Positions 9,265 through 18,207 of a DNA stretch of 64,000 bases are shown piece by piece; within the stretch, counting starts at the first letter, position 1, and the number at the start of each line of letters is the position of its first letter. The DNA is taken from contig NZ_JACLAL010000006.1 in the NCBI RefSeq assembly GCF_014280875.1, positions 372,001 to 436,000 on the forward strand. The letters run 5' to 3'. The notes under the pieces were generated by a model. It ran no database searches and was not told the DNA's origin. It worked only from the letters and a program-made list of their open reading frames with translations. A program made the translations under genes and the position numbers. The DNA comes from Paenirhizobium daejeonense (GTDB taxonomy: Bacteria > Pseudomonadota > Alphaproteobacteria > Rhizobiales > Rhizobiaceae).

Positions 9265-10197
9265 TCAGGCGGGGCGCGTGGGGCGGTCCAGGACGCGGCG
9301 TCCGAACAGGCTCGCGGCCAATTCGACCATAACGCGGGCGCTCTTGCCCCGGTCGTCGAGAAAGGGATTGAGTTCGACCAGATCGAGCGAAGAAACAAGC
9401 CCGCTATCGTGCAGCATTTCCATGATCAGATGTGCTTCTCGAAAGGTGGCGCCGCCGGGAACCGTCGTGCCGACACCCGGCGCAACGTCCGGATCGAGGA
9501 AGTCCACGTCGAGGCTCACATGCAGCAGGCCGTTAGCGTTTGAGACATCTGCGATGATACGGCGGATGATAGCGCCGACGCCTTCCTCATCGATGGCGCG
9601 CATATCGAACACCTTGACATGATTCTTTCGGATCGCCACCCGCTCCTCCTCATCAACCGAGCGAATGCCGACCTGGTAGACATGAGCCGGATCAACGAGA
9701 GGACGTGCAGCCGGCAGGATCGGCGTGAACTCCGCCTTGCCGCAGAAGAACGCAACGGGCATGCCATGCATGTTGCCCGAGGGAGATGTTTCCGGAGAAT
9801 TGAAGTCCGCATGCGCGTCCAGCCAGAGGACATAGAGAGGACGACCGAGATCCGTGGCGTGGCGGGCCATGCCGGAGACGCTGCCCATCGAAAGGCTGTG
9901 ATCGCCGCCGAGCAGGATTGGAACGGTGCCCGCATGGGCCGCTTGATAGGTGCGTTCCTCCAGCGCGCGGGTAAAGGCGGCGACGACGGGTAGGTGGCGC
10001 GCATTCTGGTGGCGGGGCAGGTCCGTTGCGGGGGCGGGGCGAAGGTCGCCGATATCGGTAACGGCGTAGCCAAGCTCTCCGAGCGCATGGCCGATGCCGG
10101 CGATGCGAAGCGCGGCCGGCCCCATGGCGCAGCCGCCGCGGCCGGAGCCTTCTTCAAGGGGAACGCCGATCAAGGTTGCCGCCTTCTTCTCCGTCAT
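9265..10197 (-). CDS. rocF: Arginase
   Basis: A 310-residue ureohydrolase that splits arginine into ornithine and urea in the cytoplasm. The binuclear manganese site motifs are all visible: GGDHSLSMG, WLDAHADFNSPETSPSGNMHG, and SLDVDFLDPDVAPG. The start MTEKKAATLIGVP at 10197 follows an AAAGGAGATC-like ribosome binding site (minus strand). An Lrp/AsnC-type regulator is transcribed divergently, an arrangement seen for arginine catabolism in rhizobia, so arginine or ornithine control of this gene is likely (inference). The rest of the arginine catabolic genes are not in the window. Confidence 0.95.
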   Translation of the reverse strand: MTEKKAATLIGVPLEEGSGRGGCAMGPAALRIAGIGHALGELGYAVTDIGDLRPAPATDLPRHQNARHLPVVAAFTRALEERTYQAAHAGTVPILLGGDHSLSMGSVSGMARHATDLGRPLYVLWLDAHADFNSPETSPSGNMHGMPVAFFCGKAEFTPILPAARPLVDPAHVYQVGIRSVDEEERVAIRKNHVKVFDMRAIDEEGVGAIIRRIIADVSNANGLLHVSLDVDFLDPDVAPGVGTTVPGGATFREAHLIMEMLHDSGLVSSLDLVELNPFLDDRGKSARVMVELAASLFGRRVLDRPTRPA

Positions 10198-10269
10198 ACG
10201 GATCTCCTTTGAAACTGGCAGGAAAAGCCGGATTGTTATCAAAGCCTGCGTTGGCAAAAAGATGGAAAA

Positions 10270-10297
10270 TTGTCGAAAAGGCAGCTAGATTAGACAA
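10270..10297. promoter_or_regulatory. Candidate Lrp-family operator between arginase and its regulator
   Basis: The spacer between the divergent arginase and lrp-like genes contains the inverted repeat TTGTC (10270-10274) and GACAA (10293-10297) within an AT-rich setting, just upstream of the regulator start. Lrp/AsnC proteins commonly bind such AT-rich dyads in the shared promoter of a divergent target. No experimental consensus was matched, so this is only a candidate. Confidence 0.3.
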
Positions 10298-10322
10298 AAT
10301 GTTAGCTCGAACTGACGAAGTG

Positions 10323-10754
10323 ATGACGATGGATGATCTGGACCGGGATATCCTCAGCGCATTGCGCCAAAATGCGCGGGTTTCTGCTTCTTCGCTTGCT
10401 GCGACAACGGGTGCATCGCGGGCAACCGTGACCGCACGCATCGACCGGATGGTGGCGGATGGCACGATTGCGGCGTTCACGATCAGGACCGGAAGCGAGA
10501 TCCGGCCGGCGGGGGTGAGGGCGATCGCGATGATCGAGGTTGTCGGCAAGTTTGCCGACCGCGTGGCTCATCAGCTGCGCGGGCTGCCTCAGGTGAGGTC
10601 GCTTCACAGCACCAACGGCCGGTGGGATTTCATCGCCGAGCTGGAGGATCGCGATCTCGCCTCTTTCGACGAGACCCTGCGGCGCATTCGCCTGATCGAG
10701 GGCATCAATACCACGGAATCGAGCATTCTGCTGAAGACCAGCAAGGTTGGCTGA
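10323..10754 (+). CDS. Lrp/AsnC family transcriptional regulator
   Basis: About 143 residues from the start MTMDDLDRDIL. The N-terminal winged helix (LDRDILSALRQNARVSASSLAATTGASRATVTARIDRM) and the C-terminal ligand-binding RAM domain (from AIAMIEVVGK onwards, with the STNGRWDFIAEL turn) make the family clear. Other in-frame ATGs lie at 10299 and 10329; 10323 is chosen from the usual family N-terminus but is not certain. It diverges from arginase with a spacer of about 125 bases, which suggests it responds to arginine or a related amino acid and controls arginase. Confidence 0.88.
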   Translation: MTMDDLDRDILSALRQNARVSASSLAATTGASRATVTARIDRMVADGTIAAFTIRTGSEIRPAGVRAIAMIEVVGKFADRVAHQLRGLPQVRSLHSTNGRWDFIAELEDRDLASFDETLRRIRLIEGINTTESSILLKTSKVG

Positions 10755-10798
10755 GGCGACTTGTCCTTAGCCTTCAGCCATCTGACGCCCTTGAGGCG

Positions 10799-13700
10799 TC
10801 AGTATTCCTTTTCATAGTAGATGCCGCCGCCGGCGCCTTCCGCCCCTGCTTCGCCCTTCAGCTTCACGCCTCGGCCGACATCGAGGTTGATGACGGCCTT
10901 GCTCTGGCCAGAGCCGCTCTGCTGCAGCTCGATATAGGTGCGGTTGTTGAGGTACTTCCCGGCGCTGACATTGGTTTGGCCGGTCTCGTCGGTGGAGATG
11001 TCGAGATCGTCGACACCGAGTGTGGAGCGCAGGCTTTCGAAAAGCGAACCGGTGCGACCGCCGGCAAGCTGGCTTGCCGCGTCGGCAAGCTGGGCAATCT
11101 GCAGGGCCGACAGGCGGGACATCGACTGACCGAAGATCAGCTGCGCCAGAATTTCATCCTGCGGCAATGCGGGGGACGACGAGAAGGAAACCGAGGGATC
11201 GTTGGCAAAGCCGGCGATCGTGATGGTGATCGTCGTCGAGCCGGATGTCGTGGTCGCCTTCATGTCGAGAATCGGAATAAGGCCGCCGCCGAAGGTGATG
11301 TTGCCTTCGGTGAATTCCAGCCGCTTGGTCAGGATCGACATGCGTCCGCGACGCAGTTCGAAGCCCCCGGAGACATTCGGGCTTACGGCGTTTCCGGTCA
11401 CCCGGACTGTTCCGCCGAGTTCCGCGTCGATACCACGTCCGCGCACAAAAATCTGTGAGGGAGAGGAAATCGTCAGATCGAGCGCTATGGTCGTGGATGA
11501 GCCGTGCTCTTCGGTCTTCGTCACCTTCGCCATCTGATTACGGACGCTGGCGGGCGCGTTCCTGTGCTGGATGTTCAGTTGCGAAAGGCTGGCGGGCAGT
11601 TTTTCCGGAATGGTGATTGCTGTCCGTGAAAGGGCGATGGTGCCGGAGAGCACTGGGTTATTGAGCAGGGGACCCTTAAGAGCGAGCTTGCCGTCGGCGG
11701 TACTCGCAACTATGGTTCCATCGACATAGACGGCCTTGTCCAGAGTAACCGCGATATCTGCCGGCAGCCCGGGCGAGCGAATATCGATAGAGCCGCTGCC
11801 GGAAATGCGGCCGCCGCTGGCGAGCTTGCCGCCGAGTTCGGTGATTTCCGCCCGGTCGCCGCGCAGGCTGATGGTTGCCGCAAGTTGTTCGAGCGCAAGA
11901 TTGCGGCGAACGTCGATAAGCTTGGCGCCGGAGGTTCTCGCCGTACCGTTGATTTCGGGTGCGCCGGCAGTGCCGGTGACGGTGACATCTGCGTTGGCGC
12001 TGCCTTCGAGGATCAACCCCTGGCCCGACAGGACACCGCTCAATGCCGCGAAGGGGAGGTTGCCGGTGAACTTCATGTTGATCGGCCGGCTGCCGGCCAG
12101 GCCAAGCGTGCCGCCGCCTGCGAAGGCAAGCCCCTGCTGGCTCGTTACCCTGGTGTCGAGAGAGAGGTTCTGGTCCCTGAACTCGCCGTTTGCCGAGATC
12201 GAGAAGCTGCCGACGCCTGCCGATCTCGTCTGTGCCAGCCCCGCGTCCGCCCAGGTGAGATTATAGGTCAGCGCAGGTGCTGCCGCCGTTCCCTTGACCG
12301 TCACCGTACCGGATATGACCCCTTCGGGCGAAAGGTTTGGAGCCGCCTTCGCCGCAAGCGAAGCGGGCAAGCGATCCAGGGTGATGGCGAGATCGAGTTC
12401 ATGGCCGGCACTGCCCTTGATATCGACCGTGCCACTGCCGGCGGAAATCGTGGCGGTTCCGATGGTCACGGTGCCCTCGCTCAGCCGCAATGCTGCGGGG
12501 CGAGCAAGCTTCAGCGGGATACCCGTGGGCGCTGCGGATGCCTTGTCGAGGGCGATATCCAGTCCGCCGGCGTTCTGCGTGACATTGCCCGCGACGACCA
12601 GCGGCGCCGCATCATAACGTGCGTTCAGATCAAAGGCGGTGCTTGCGCCCTGTCGCGTAAACGCAAGTTTCGGCGCTTCTACCCGGTTGGCGCCGGACTT
12701 GACCTCGGAGGCTGCAACGGTTCCCTCGACTGCAAAGGCTGCGAGGTCGGAAATGTTCAGCTTGATATCGGGCTTGGCGATGGTGAGGGTGTCGCGCTGG
12801 ATGCTGTTGCCGGCAGCCACCACCTCGGCCGAGAGCCTTCCGTTGTTTTCCTGCAGCGCAAGCGTGCCCTTGAGATCGCCGCTCGCGGTCTGTCCGGCGA
12901 AAGCGGCAAGCAGGCCGATGTCGGGGAAATCGAAGGTCAGATTGCCAGATGGCAGGAAGGCCGGAGAAAAGGCGATGGCCCCGTCGAGCCTGTTGCTGCC
13001 GACGGTGATGTTAAGTGCCGGAATGGCGGAACGGCCGTTTTCCGCGACAAGGTCCGCGGTGCCCTGCACCTGCTGCCCGTCGATACGGCCGGCCATGCGC
13101 AAGGTGCCTTTGGGCGCGGCCTTGTCGGCGGTGCCTTCGACATCCACCGTGAAGCCTTCGAGCTTGCGGCCTGCGACCGTCGCCGCCTCGCTTCTGAGCG
13201 AAAGCTGGGCGGCCAGCGCGTCGAGTGGTCCATTGGCGGAAAGCGAGAAGTCGGAAACACCCTTGGTGTTGTCCATCAAGGCGCCGATATCGGCGATGCG
13301 GCCGCCAAGATCAGCCGTCAGCTTCTTTTCCGCATCGAGTTCGATGTTGCCGGAGGCTTCCCCGAGATTGGTGGTGATCTTCAGGTTGTTGAGCTTGATG
13401 TCCTGCGGCAGATTGTAATTCAGGTTGCCGGAGACGCGAATGGTGTCGCGGAGCTTGGCTGCGATGGCGTCGGGCAGAATGCCGGGAATGCCGAAGAGTT
13501 CGAAGCGGCCGGTGAGGCGCTTATCGGCAAGGGCGTACTGGCCAACCACTGTGCCGCCGATGCTGGCGCTTTCGATGGTTGCCGCTTCAAGACCTACGGC
13601 CGTTGCGGCCAGCACGATCGGTGCCTTCAACGTCATCGGCGCCTGCAGAAGGCGGTTGAGTTCGGCATCGGCGAACTGCATCCCGGCGACTGATACCATC

Positions 13701-14956
13701 GTCTCGATGCGGCCGGTCTGGTTTGCCAGATCGAAGGCCTTGCTCTTCACCTCGATGGCGAGGCCATCGAATTCGCCCTGCGCTGTCTTCACCTTGTCGA
13801 GCTTGGTAGACATTTCGAACAGGGCGGCATCGGCGCGACCGCGCAACGACAGGCTCGCCTCGCGGATGGCGAGCGCAATGTTATCGCTGCCGTTTGGATA
13901 GTTGAAATCGACGGGCCCCTTGAGACCGGTCAGTTCGGCGGAAAGGTCGTTTTCGCCTGACGGGTCGTAGCGGCCGGAAGCCGAAAGGGACAGCGCCCCG
14001 GTGGACAGGCTGCCGCGGCCGATCTGGATCGCACCGCCGGGCGCGAGGCTCGCATCGATATCGATGGTCGTTTCGTCCGCAAATGGCGGGCGAAGTCCCG
14101 GCGGGAGCATGGCATCGAAACGGCCGCCGCCCTCGATCAGAATGCGGCGCGTGCCATCGGCGGATTGCTTGTGGGTCGCGTGGATAGCAAGCGTGGGCCG
14201 ACCATCGAGCGCGGCGGCAATCTTGCCCTGCCAGTCTGATAGTGGGCCGTCGCCCTCGACCGTGAGGTCGATGGCGGGCGTGCCCGGCAGCTTGAGAAGA
14301 CCTGCCAGCAGGCCGCCGGTCGGCTCGACGATGTTGGCGGCAATCTGCAGCCGGTTCTTTGATGGCGCATAAACGAGATCCGCGCGGGCGCTGGTTTCAG
14401 GCGAATCGGGGCGCTGGGCCTCGATATTGGCGGTTATGGTGTCGCCCGACGCTTTGCCGGATCCCGTGAGCGAAAGGCGGATTTCACGACGGGCCAGCTC
14501 CGTGCCGATCTCGACGGACGGAAGCTCCAGCTTCTTGATGTTGATTGCAACCGGCAGGGAAAACTCGCCGCTGCCTGGCGTCTGCTCGACAGTTGCGGCC
14601 GGCGTGCGGTCGAGTCGCACGCGATCAGCCGCCAGACGCTGGGCGCGAAAGGTGCCGGAAAGCAGGTCGAGCGGCGTCCAGTCGAGTGCGAGATTGTCGA
14701 TCTCCGCATAGACGCCTTTGGTATCTGCGATCGCCACATGCTCGACGCGCAGGGCGCCGGTCAACAGCGGTCCCGTGCCATCGATGGTGATGCGCCGGTC
14801 GGGGTTCGACAGCAGGGTCGAAAGCCAGTTGGTGACAATGCCGGCACCGGTCGTGGTGAAGCCACCGAAAAGGATCGCGACGACAGCGAGCGCAAGCGCT
14901 CCGCCCGCCGTGTAGGCGAACAGCCGAAGGATCCATCTGGTCAGGCGCTTCAGCAT
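10799..14956 (-). CDS. tamB: Translocation and assembly module inner membrane protein TamB
   Basis: A 1385-residue protein with an N-terminal signal anchor (about residues 8-33, rich in Leu, Ala and Val) and a very long periplasmic region made of repeated beta-strand segments, ending in the DUF490 domain. The C-terminal sequence with FEFTEGNITFGG, SDDLDISTDE-like and GVKLKGEAGAEGAGGGIYYEKEY is typical. TamB pairs with the outer membrane protein TamA and is thought to help insert some outer membrane proteins and to move phospholipids between membranes. The gene follows tamA after only 31 bases, so they form one operon. Confidence 0.94.
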   Translation of the reverse strand: MLKRLTRWILRLFAYTAGGALALAVVAILFGGFTTTGAGIVTNWLSTLLSNPDRRITIDGTGPLLTGALRVEHVAIADTKGVYAEIDNLALDWTPLDLLSGTFRAQRLAADRVRLDRTPAATVEQTPGSGEFSLPVAINIKKLELPSVEIGTELARREIRLSLTGSGKASGDTITANIEAQRPDSPETSARADLVYAPSKNRLQIAANIVEPTGGLLAGLLKLPGTPAIDLTVEGDGPLSDWQGKIAAALDGRPTLAIHATHKQSADGTRRILIEGGGRFDAMLPPGLRPPFADETTIDIDASLAPGGAIQIGRGSLSTGALSLSASGRYDPSGENDLSAELTGLKGPVDFNYPNGSDNIALAIREASLSLRGRADAALFEMSTKLDKVKTAQGEFDGLAIEVKSKAFDLANQTGRIETMVSVAGMQFADAELNRLLQAPMTLKAPIVLAATAVGLEAATIESASIGGTVVGQYALADKRLTGRFELFGIPGILPDAIAAKLRDTIRVSGNLNYNLPQDIKLNNLKITTNLGEASGNIELDAEKKLTADLGGRIADIGALMDNTKGVSDFSLSANGPLDALAAQLSLRSEAATVAGRKLEGFTVDVEGTADKAAPKGTLRMAGRIDGQQVQGTADLVAENGRSAIPALNITVGSNRLDGAIAFSPAFLPSGNLTFDFPDIGLLAAFAGQTASGDLKGTLALQENNGRLSAEVVAAGNSIQRDTLTIAKPDIKLNISDLAAFAVEGTVAASEVKSGANRVEAPKLAFTRQGASTAFDLNARYDAAPLVVAGNVTQNAGGLDIALDKASAAPTGIPLKLARPAALRLSEGTVTIGTATISAGSGTVDIKGSAGHELDLAITLDRLPASLAAKAAPNLSPEGVISGTVTVKGTAAAPALTYNLTWADAGLAQTRSAGVGSFSISANGEFRDQNLSLDTRVTSQQGLAFAGGGTLGLAGSRPINMKFTGNLPFAALSGVLSGQGLILEGSANADVTVTGTAGAPEINGTARTSGAKLIDVRRNLALEQLAATISLRGDRAEITELGGKLASGGRISGSGSIDIRSPGLPADIAVTLDKAVYVDGTIVASTADGKLALKGPLLNNPVLSGTIALSRTAITIPEKLPASLSQLNIQHRNAPASVRNQMAKVTKTEEHGSSTTIALDLTISSPSQIFVRGRGIDAELGGTVRVTGNAVSPNVSGGFELRRGRMSILTKRLEFTEGNITFGGGLIPILDMKATTTSGSTTITITIAGFANDPSVSFSSSPALPQDEILAQLIFGQSMSRLSALQIAQLADAASQLAGGRTGSLFESLRSTLGVDDLDISTDETGQTNVSAGKYLNNRTYIELQQSGSGQSKAVINLDVGRGVKLKGEAGAEGAGGGIYYEKEY

Positions 14957-14987
14957 CAGGATCTCGTTTTCCCGTCTCGGCTATCCA

Positions 14988-16913
14988 TCAGAAACTCTGT
15001 CCGATCCCTGCATAAATGCCGTACTGGCTACCCCCGTCATAGCGGTCGAGCGGCATGGCAACGTCAAGTCTCAGCGGTCCGAATGGCGTCATATAGCGCA
15101 AGCCTACGCCCGCTCCCATGCGCAGATCAGAGAAATCCGGAAAATTTGCCGTTGAGACGCTGCCGACATCGAGAAACGGCACGATTCCGATCTTTTCCGT
15201 GATGTTTATCCGTGCTTCGAACGAACCCAGAGCGTAGGAACGGCCACCGGTGGCGTCGTCATTGTCATTGTAGGGCGAGATTTCCTGATAGGCATAGCCG
15301 CGTACCGAGCCGCCGCCGCCGGCATAGAAGCGTCGCGTAGCCGGAATAGCCTTGAGGTCGCCAGCGCCGAGCAGGGTGCCCGCCGAAAGCTTTGCGGCGA
15401 GAACCACACGATCCTCCGCGCCGATCCCGTAGTAGCCGGAGACCGAACCTTCGAAGGAGGAGAAGATAGTGCTGCCGGTGATCTCGTAGCTCGGGATCGC
15501 GCTGACCGACGCATAGTAACCTTCGGTCGGGTTCAGCTTGTTGTCGCGCGTATCGCGGATGTAGCTTAACGGTACGCCGAAGGTCAGGTACCTGTTGTTG
15601 CCGAAGGCATCGTCGATGTCATCATATGTCAGCGAAAGACCGCCGCTGACGGTGTCGTGGTCGCTGATCTCGTAGGCGAGGGCGACCTTGCCGGCGATGG
15701 AATTCGCGTCATAGGAATCGGTGGTGAGTGTCGTGCCCTTGATGCTGGCTTCCAGTGTCGCGGAGGGGAAGAACGCGCCGGGCTTCACGAAGGTAATGCC
15801 GGCGGAATAATCGAGGTTATCGACGATATTTCCATCGCCGAGGCCGCTGACCGTTCCTTCCAGCCGCAGAGATTCCGCCTGGCCGAAAAGGTTGCGGTGA
15901 CCCCAGTAGCCCTGCAGGCCGACGCCGTCGAGCGACGACCAATTCGCGCCGAAGCCGAAGTATCGATGTTTGCCTTCCGAGACGACGATGCCGAGCGGCA
16001 GCGAGCCGTCGCTCGAGAGTTTGCCGGCTTCCTCGATAGTCACGCTGGAGAATACGCCGAGGGCCCGCAGGCGTTCGCCGGCCTTGCGCAACTGCTCGGG
16101 CGAATATTGCTGGCCCGGCTGAAGCCGCGAGTAACGGCGGATGAAGGCCTCATCGACTTTGCGGGAACCCTTGACGGCGATCGGCCCGAGCGGCGCTACG
16201 GGGCCGGCTTCGGCCGCAATCACCACGTCGATCGTGTTCGTCTCGTGATCGGCGACCACTTCGCGTTTCGTCAGGTGCACCAGGGGGCGCCCCTCTGCCT
16301 TCAGGTCGTCGACGATCTTGCTGCCGGCCTTCAGGATCACCAGCGAACCCGCGGGACCGCCGCGGCGGAGATCGTAAGCGCCGGGGTCGAGCCGTGTGGC
16401 GTCGCCCTCCAGCGTGACGTCACCGATGGTGAAGAGAGGGCCGGGGTCGATGCGGACGGAGACGGGTACCGGCTTTGAGCGATCAAAGGCTGGGTTCGGC
16501 GGTAGTGAATCGAGATTCTGGCCCGCGATAGTCACAGTCACGACGCCGCCGTAACGGGCATTTTCGTAAAGCGTGGCGATCAGCCGGTCGCGATCATCGC
16601 GCGCCTTGATAACCACCCCCAGGTCGCCCGATACCGGCTTGCCTTCGTCGCTGACGAGAAGAGATGTGCGGTCCAGGGAATCTGCAAGGTCCTTGTCCGA
16701 TCCATCGGTATCGAAGGTTACGGTGTAGCGGACGGGGTCGATGACGGTGACTTCCGTCTCGTCGTCGCCGAAGATGGTGATGCCAAAGATCTTGAAGGCA
16801 TAGGCGTCGTCAGCAAAAATCACCGAAAAGCAAAGGCTTGCAGCAAGCGTGAAAGCAGTGCCGGTCGTCCGAAACGCAATACGTCCAATCGGTGGTCTCA
16901 ATTTACTCGGCAT
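14988..16913 (-). CDS. tamA: Outer membrane assembly protein TamA (BamA/Omp85 family)
   Basis: A 641-residue Omp85 protein. It opens with a signal peptide (to about residue 39, ending in DAYA), followed by POTRA domains (for example RIDPGPLFTIGDVTLEGDA and GPIAVKGSRKVDEAFIRRYSRLQPGQQYSPEQL) and a C-terminal 16-strand barrel region that includes the RFYAGGGGSVRGY motif (the VRGF/Y loop of Omp85 proteins) and ends in Phe. Length and order agree with alphaproteobacterial TamA rather than BamA, which has five POTRA domains. tamB follows directly. The upstream leader contains an unusual perfect inverted repeat at 16965-16997. Confidence 0.93.
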   Translation of the reverse strand: MPSKLRPPIGRIAFRTTGTAFTLAASLCFSVIFADDAYAFKIFGITIFGDDETEVTVIDPVRYTVTFDTDGSDKDLADSLDRTSLLVSDEGKPVSGDLGVVIKARDDRDRLIATLYENARYGGVVTVTIAGQNLDSLPPNPAFDRSKPVPVSVRIDPGPLFTIGDVTLEGDATRLDPGAYDLRRGGPAGSLVILKAGSKIVDDLKAEGRPLVHLTKREVVADHETNTIDVVIAAEAGPVAPLGPIAVKGSRKVDEAFIRRYSRLQPGQQYSPEQLRKAGERLRALGVFSSVTIEEAGKLSSDGSLPLGIVVSEGKHRYFGFGANWSSLDGVGLQGYWGHRNLFGQAESLRLEGTVSGLGDGNIVDNLDYSAGITFVKPGAFFPSATLEASIKGTTLTTDSYDANSIAGKVALAYEISDHDTVSGGLSLTYDDIDDAFGNNRYLTFGVPLSYIRDTRDNKLNPTEGYYASVSAIPSYEITGSTIFSSFEGSVSGYYGIGAEDRVVLAAKLSAGTLLGAGDLKAIPATRRFYAGGGGSVRGYAYQEISPYNDNDDATGGRSYALGSFEARINITEKIGIVPFLDVGSVSTANFPDFSDLRMGAGVGLRYMTPFGPLRLDVAMPLDRYDGGSQYGIYAGIGQSF

Positions 16914-16964
16914 GCACTACTTTGCTCAACGACGGGATCGGCCGTACGGACAATTCCGCCCAAC

Positions 16965-17008
16965 CTTATCCAGTTTAGACGTAAACAACTGGATAAGACA
17001 CTTTTTTT
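16965..17008 (+). repeat. Perfect 11-base inverted repeat with a T run upstream of tamA
   Basis: CTTATCCAGTT (16965-16975) and AACTGGATAAG (16987-16997) are exact inverted copies separated by 11 bases, and a run of seven T residues follows at 17002-17008 on the plus strand. This has the form of a rho-independent terminator for plus-strand transcription, yet no plus-strand gene precedes it. On the minus strand it lies in the leader of tamA, 52-84 bases before its start. It may be an operator, a leader structure, or the terminator of an unannotated antisense RNA. Confidence 0.6.
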
Positions 17009-17067
17009 AGAGAAAAGCGAATCAAAGAGAGGGGCCGGGTGTACCCGAACCCTCCCGAAATCGGGTC

Positions 17068-17331
17068 TCAGTAGCCGCGCGGGCACGAGTCGATGTAGCG
17101 ACGGCCATAGCGGTCGCGGTAGTAGCACTGGCCGGGCTGGTCTGAGACATTGCCGATAATGGCGCCGGATACGCCACCGATCGCAGCACCTATGGCCGCG
17201 CCACGGACGTTGCCCGTTACCGCTCCGCCGATGATTGCGCCCGAAGCCGCGCCGATGGTAGCGCCCTTTTCGGTCTGCGTGCAGCCTGCGACCGTCAGGC
17301 CGAGCAGTACGAGCACAAGAGCTTTTTTCAT
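17068..17331 (-). CDS. Small lipoprotein with glycine-zipper segment
   Basis: An 87-residue protein with a lipoprotein signal peptide (MKKALVLVLLGLTVAGC, Cys17 as the lipidated residue). The middle carries alternating Gly and Ala repeats (GAASGAIIGGAVTGNVRGAAIGAAIGG) that form a glycine-zipper membrane segment, as in the SlyB/OmpA-associated lipoprotein family. The C-terminus is short, with two Cys and several Tyr/Arg residues (CYYRDRYGRRYIDSCPRGY). A GGAGAAG ribosome binding site precedes the ATG. Its function is unknown; an envelope role is inferred. It faces the same way as tamA but is separated by 154 bases and the dyad at 16965. Confidence 0.8.
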   Translation of the reverse strand: MKKALVLVLLGLTVAGCTQTEKGATIGAASGAIIGGAVTGNVRGAAIGAAIGGVSGAIIGNVSDQPGQCYYRDRYGRRYIDSCPRGY

Positions 17332-17634
17332 GCGTTTCTTCTCCACTGGTTATTCTTCCGGCAACGCCGGGCCGGCATCGGCCGTGCCTGCCCCGCAGGC
17401 ATTGTCACGACGACCGTCTTCGCAGAATAGCCGGCAAATCGAGAAAGTCCATGGAGATCAAAGTCGATGACGGGTCTCCAGTATGGACTGCGCTTCATGC
17501 GACAAGAATGGAAGCGATCTTTTGCTGCGGCGCGAAATATAAATTTCCGAAATGCATAAAAGTACAGGTTGAAGATGATGTGAAAAAGTCAAATGATGCT
17601 CTTCGTGTCTGGGAGAGACACGAGGAGGAACAAT
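17332..17634. other. Intergenic region between the lipoprotein and the cox-like operon
   Basis: No gene is credible here. It carries the divergent promoter region. Visible elements are the inverted repeat GAAAT-ATAA-ATTTC at 17534-17547 and a perfect 8-base hairpin immediately before the ribosome binding site of the 2Fe-2S subunit gene (17603-17623). Confidence 0.4.
17603..17623 (+). promoter_or_regulatory. Hairpin abutting the ribosome binding site of the coxS-like gene
   Basis: TCGTGTCT (17603-17610), the loop GGGAG and AGACACGA (17616-17623) form a perfect 8-base-pair stem with a five-base loop. Its last base is the first base of the strong ribosome binding site AGGAGG (17623-17628), and the ATG is at 17635. 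In the transcript it would sit against the ribosome binding site and could affect translation; as DNA it could be an operator. No regulator or ligand can be named. Confidence 0.5.
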
Positions 17635-18123
17635 ATGGCAAAAGTAACGCTGACGGTGAACGGCCGTTCGGTGAGCGGCGAGTGTGAGGATCGGATGCTG
17701 CTCGTCCATTTCATTCGTGAAAAACTCGGCCTGACCGGCACGCATGTCGGCTGTGACACCACCCAGTGCGGCGCCTGCGTGGTGCATATGGATGGGAAGT
17801 CGGTGAAGAGCTGTTCGATCCTTGCCGTCCAGGCATCCGGTTCGAGTATCACCACCATCGAGGGGCTGGCGGGCGGCGGAGACTTGCACCCCGTGCAGGC
17901 AGCCTTCAAGGAGCACCACGGTTTGCAATGCGGCTTCTGCACGCCGGGCATGGTGATGACCGCTGTCGACATGATCAATCGCCATGGCGGGCATCTCGAT
18001 GAAGCGACAGTTCGTCATGAGCTTGAAGGCAATATCTGTCGTTGCACCGGCTACCACAACATCGTCAAGGCGGTGCTGGCAGCCAATGTGGAAATGCATG
18101 GCAAGCGACAGGCTGCCGAGTAA
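17635..18123 (+). CDS. coxS: Molybdenum hydroxylase small (2Fe-2S) subunit, CoxS-like
   Basis: A 162-residue protein of the xanthine oxidase/CO dehydrogenase small-subunit family, carrying two 2Fe-2S clusters that relay electrons from the Mo site to FAD. Cluster ligands are visible at Cys40, 45, 48 and 60 (GCDTTQCGACVV...SC) and at Cys99, 102, 135 and 137 (CGFC...CRC). The start at 17635 follows AGGAGGAACAAT. Large and medium subunit genes follow, giving the order S-L-M. The gene name is by family only; the substrate is not known. Confidence 0.9.
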   Translation: MAKVTLTVNGRSVSGECEDRMLLVHFIREKLGLTGTHVGCDTTQCGACVVHMDGKSVKSCSILAVQASGSSITTIEGLAGGGDLHPVQAAFKEHHGLQCGFCTPGMVMTAVDMINRHGGHLDEATVRHELEGNICRCTGYHNIVKAVLAANVEMHGKRQAAE

Positions 18124-18207
18124 TCGTTCCATCCTCCGGCCGGACGTTGCGGTTGAGGAGCCGCAGCGAAGGGATTGCCGGGCCGGAAACGCCATCGGGA
18201 GGAAATC

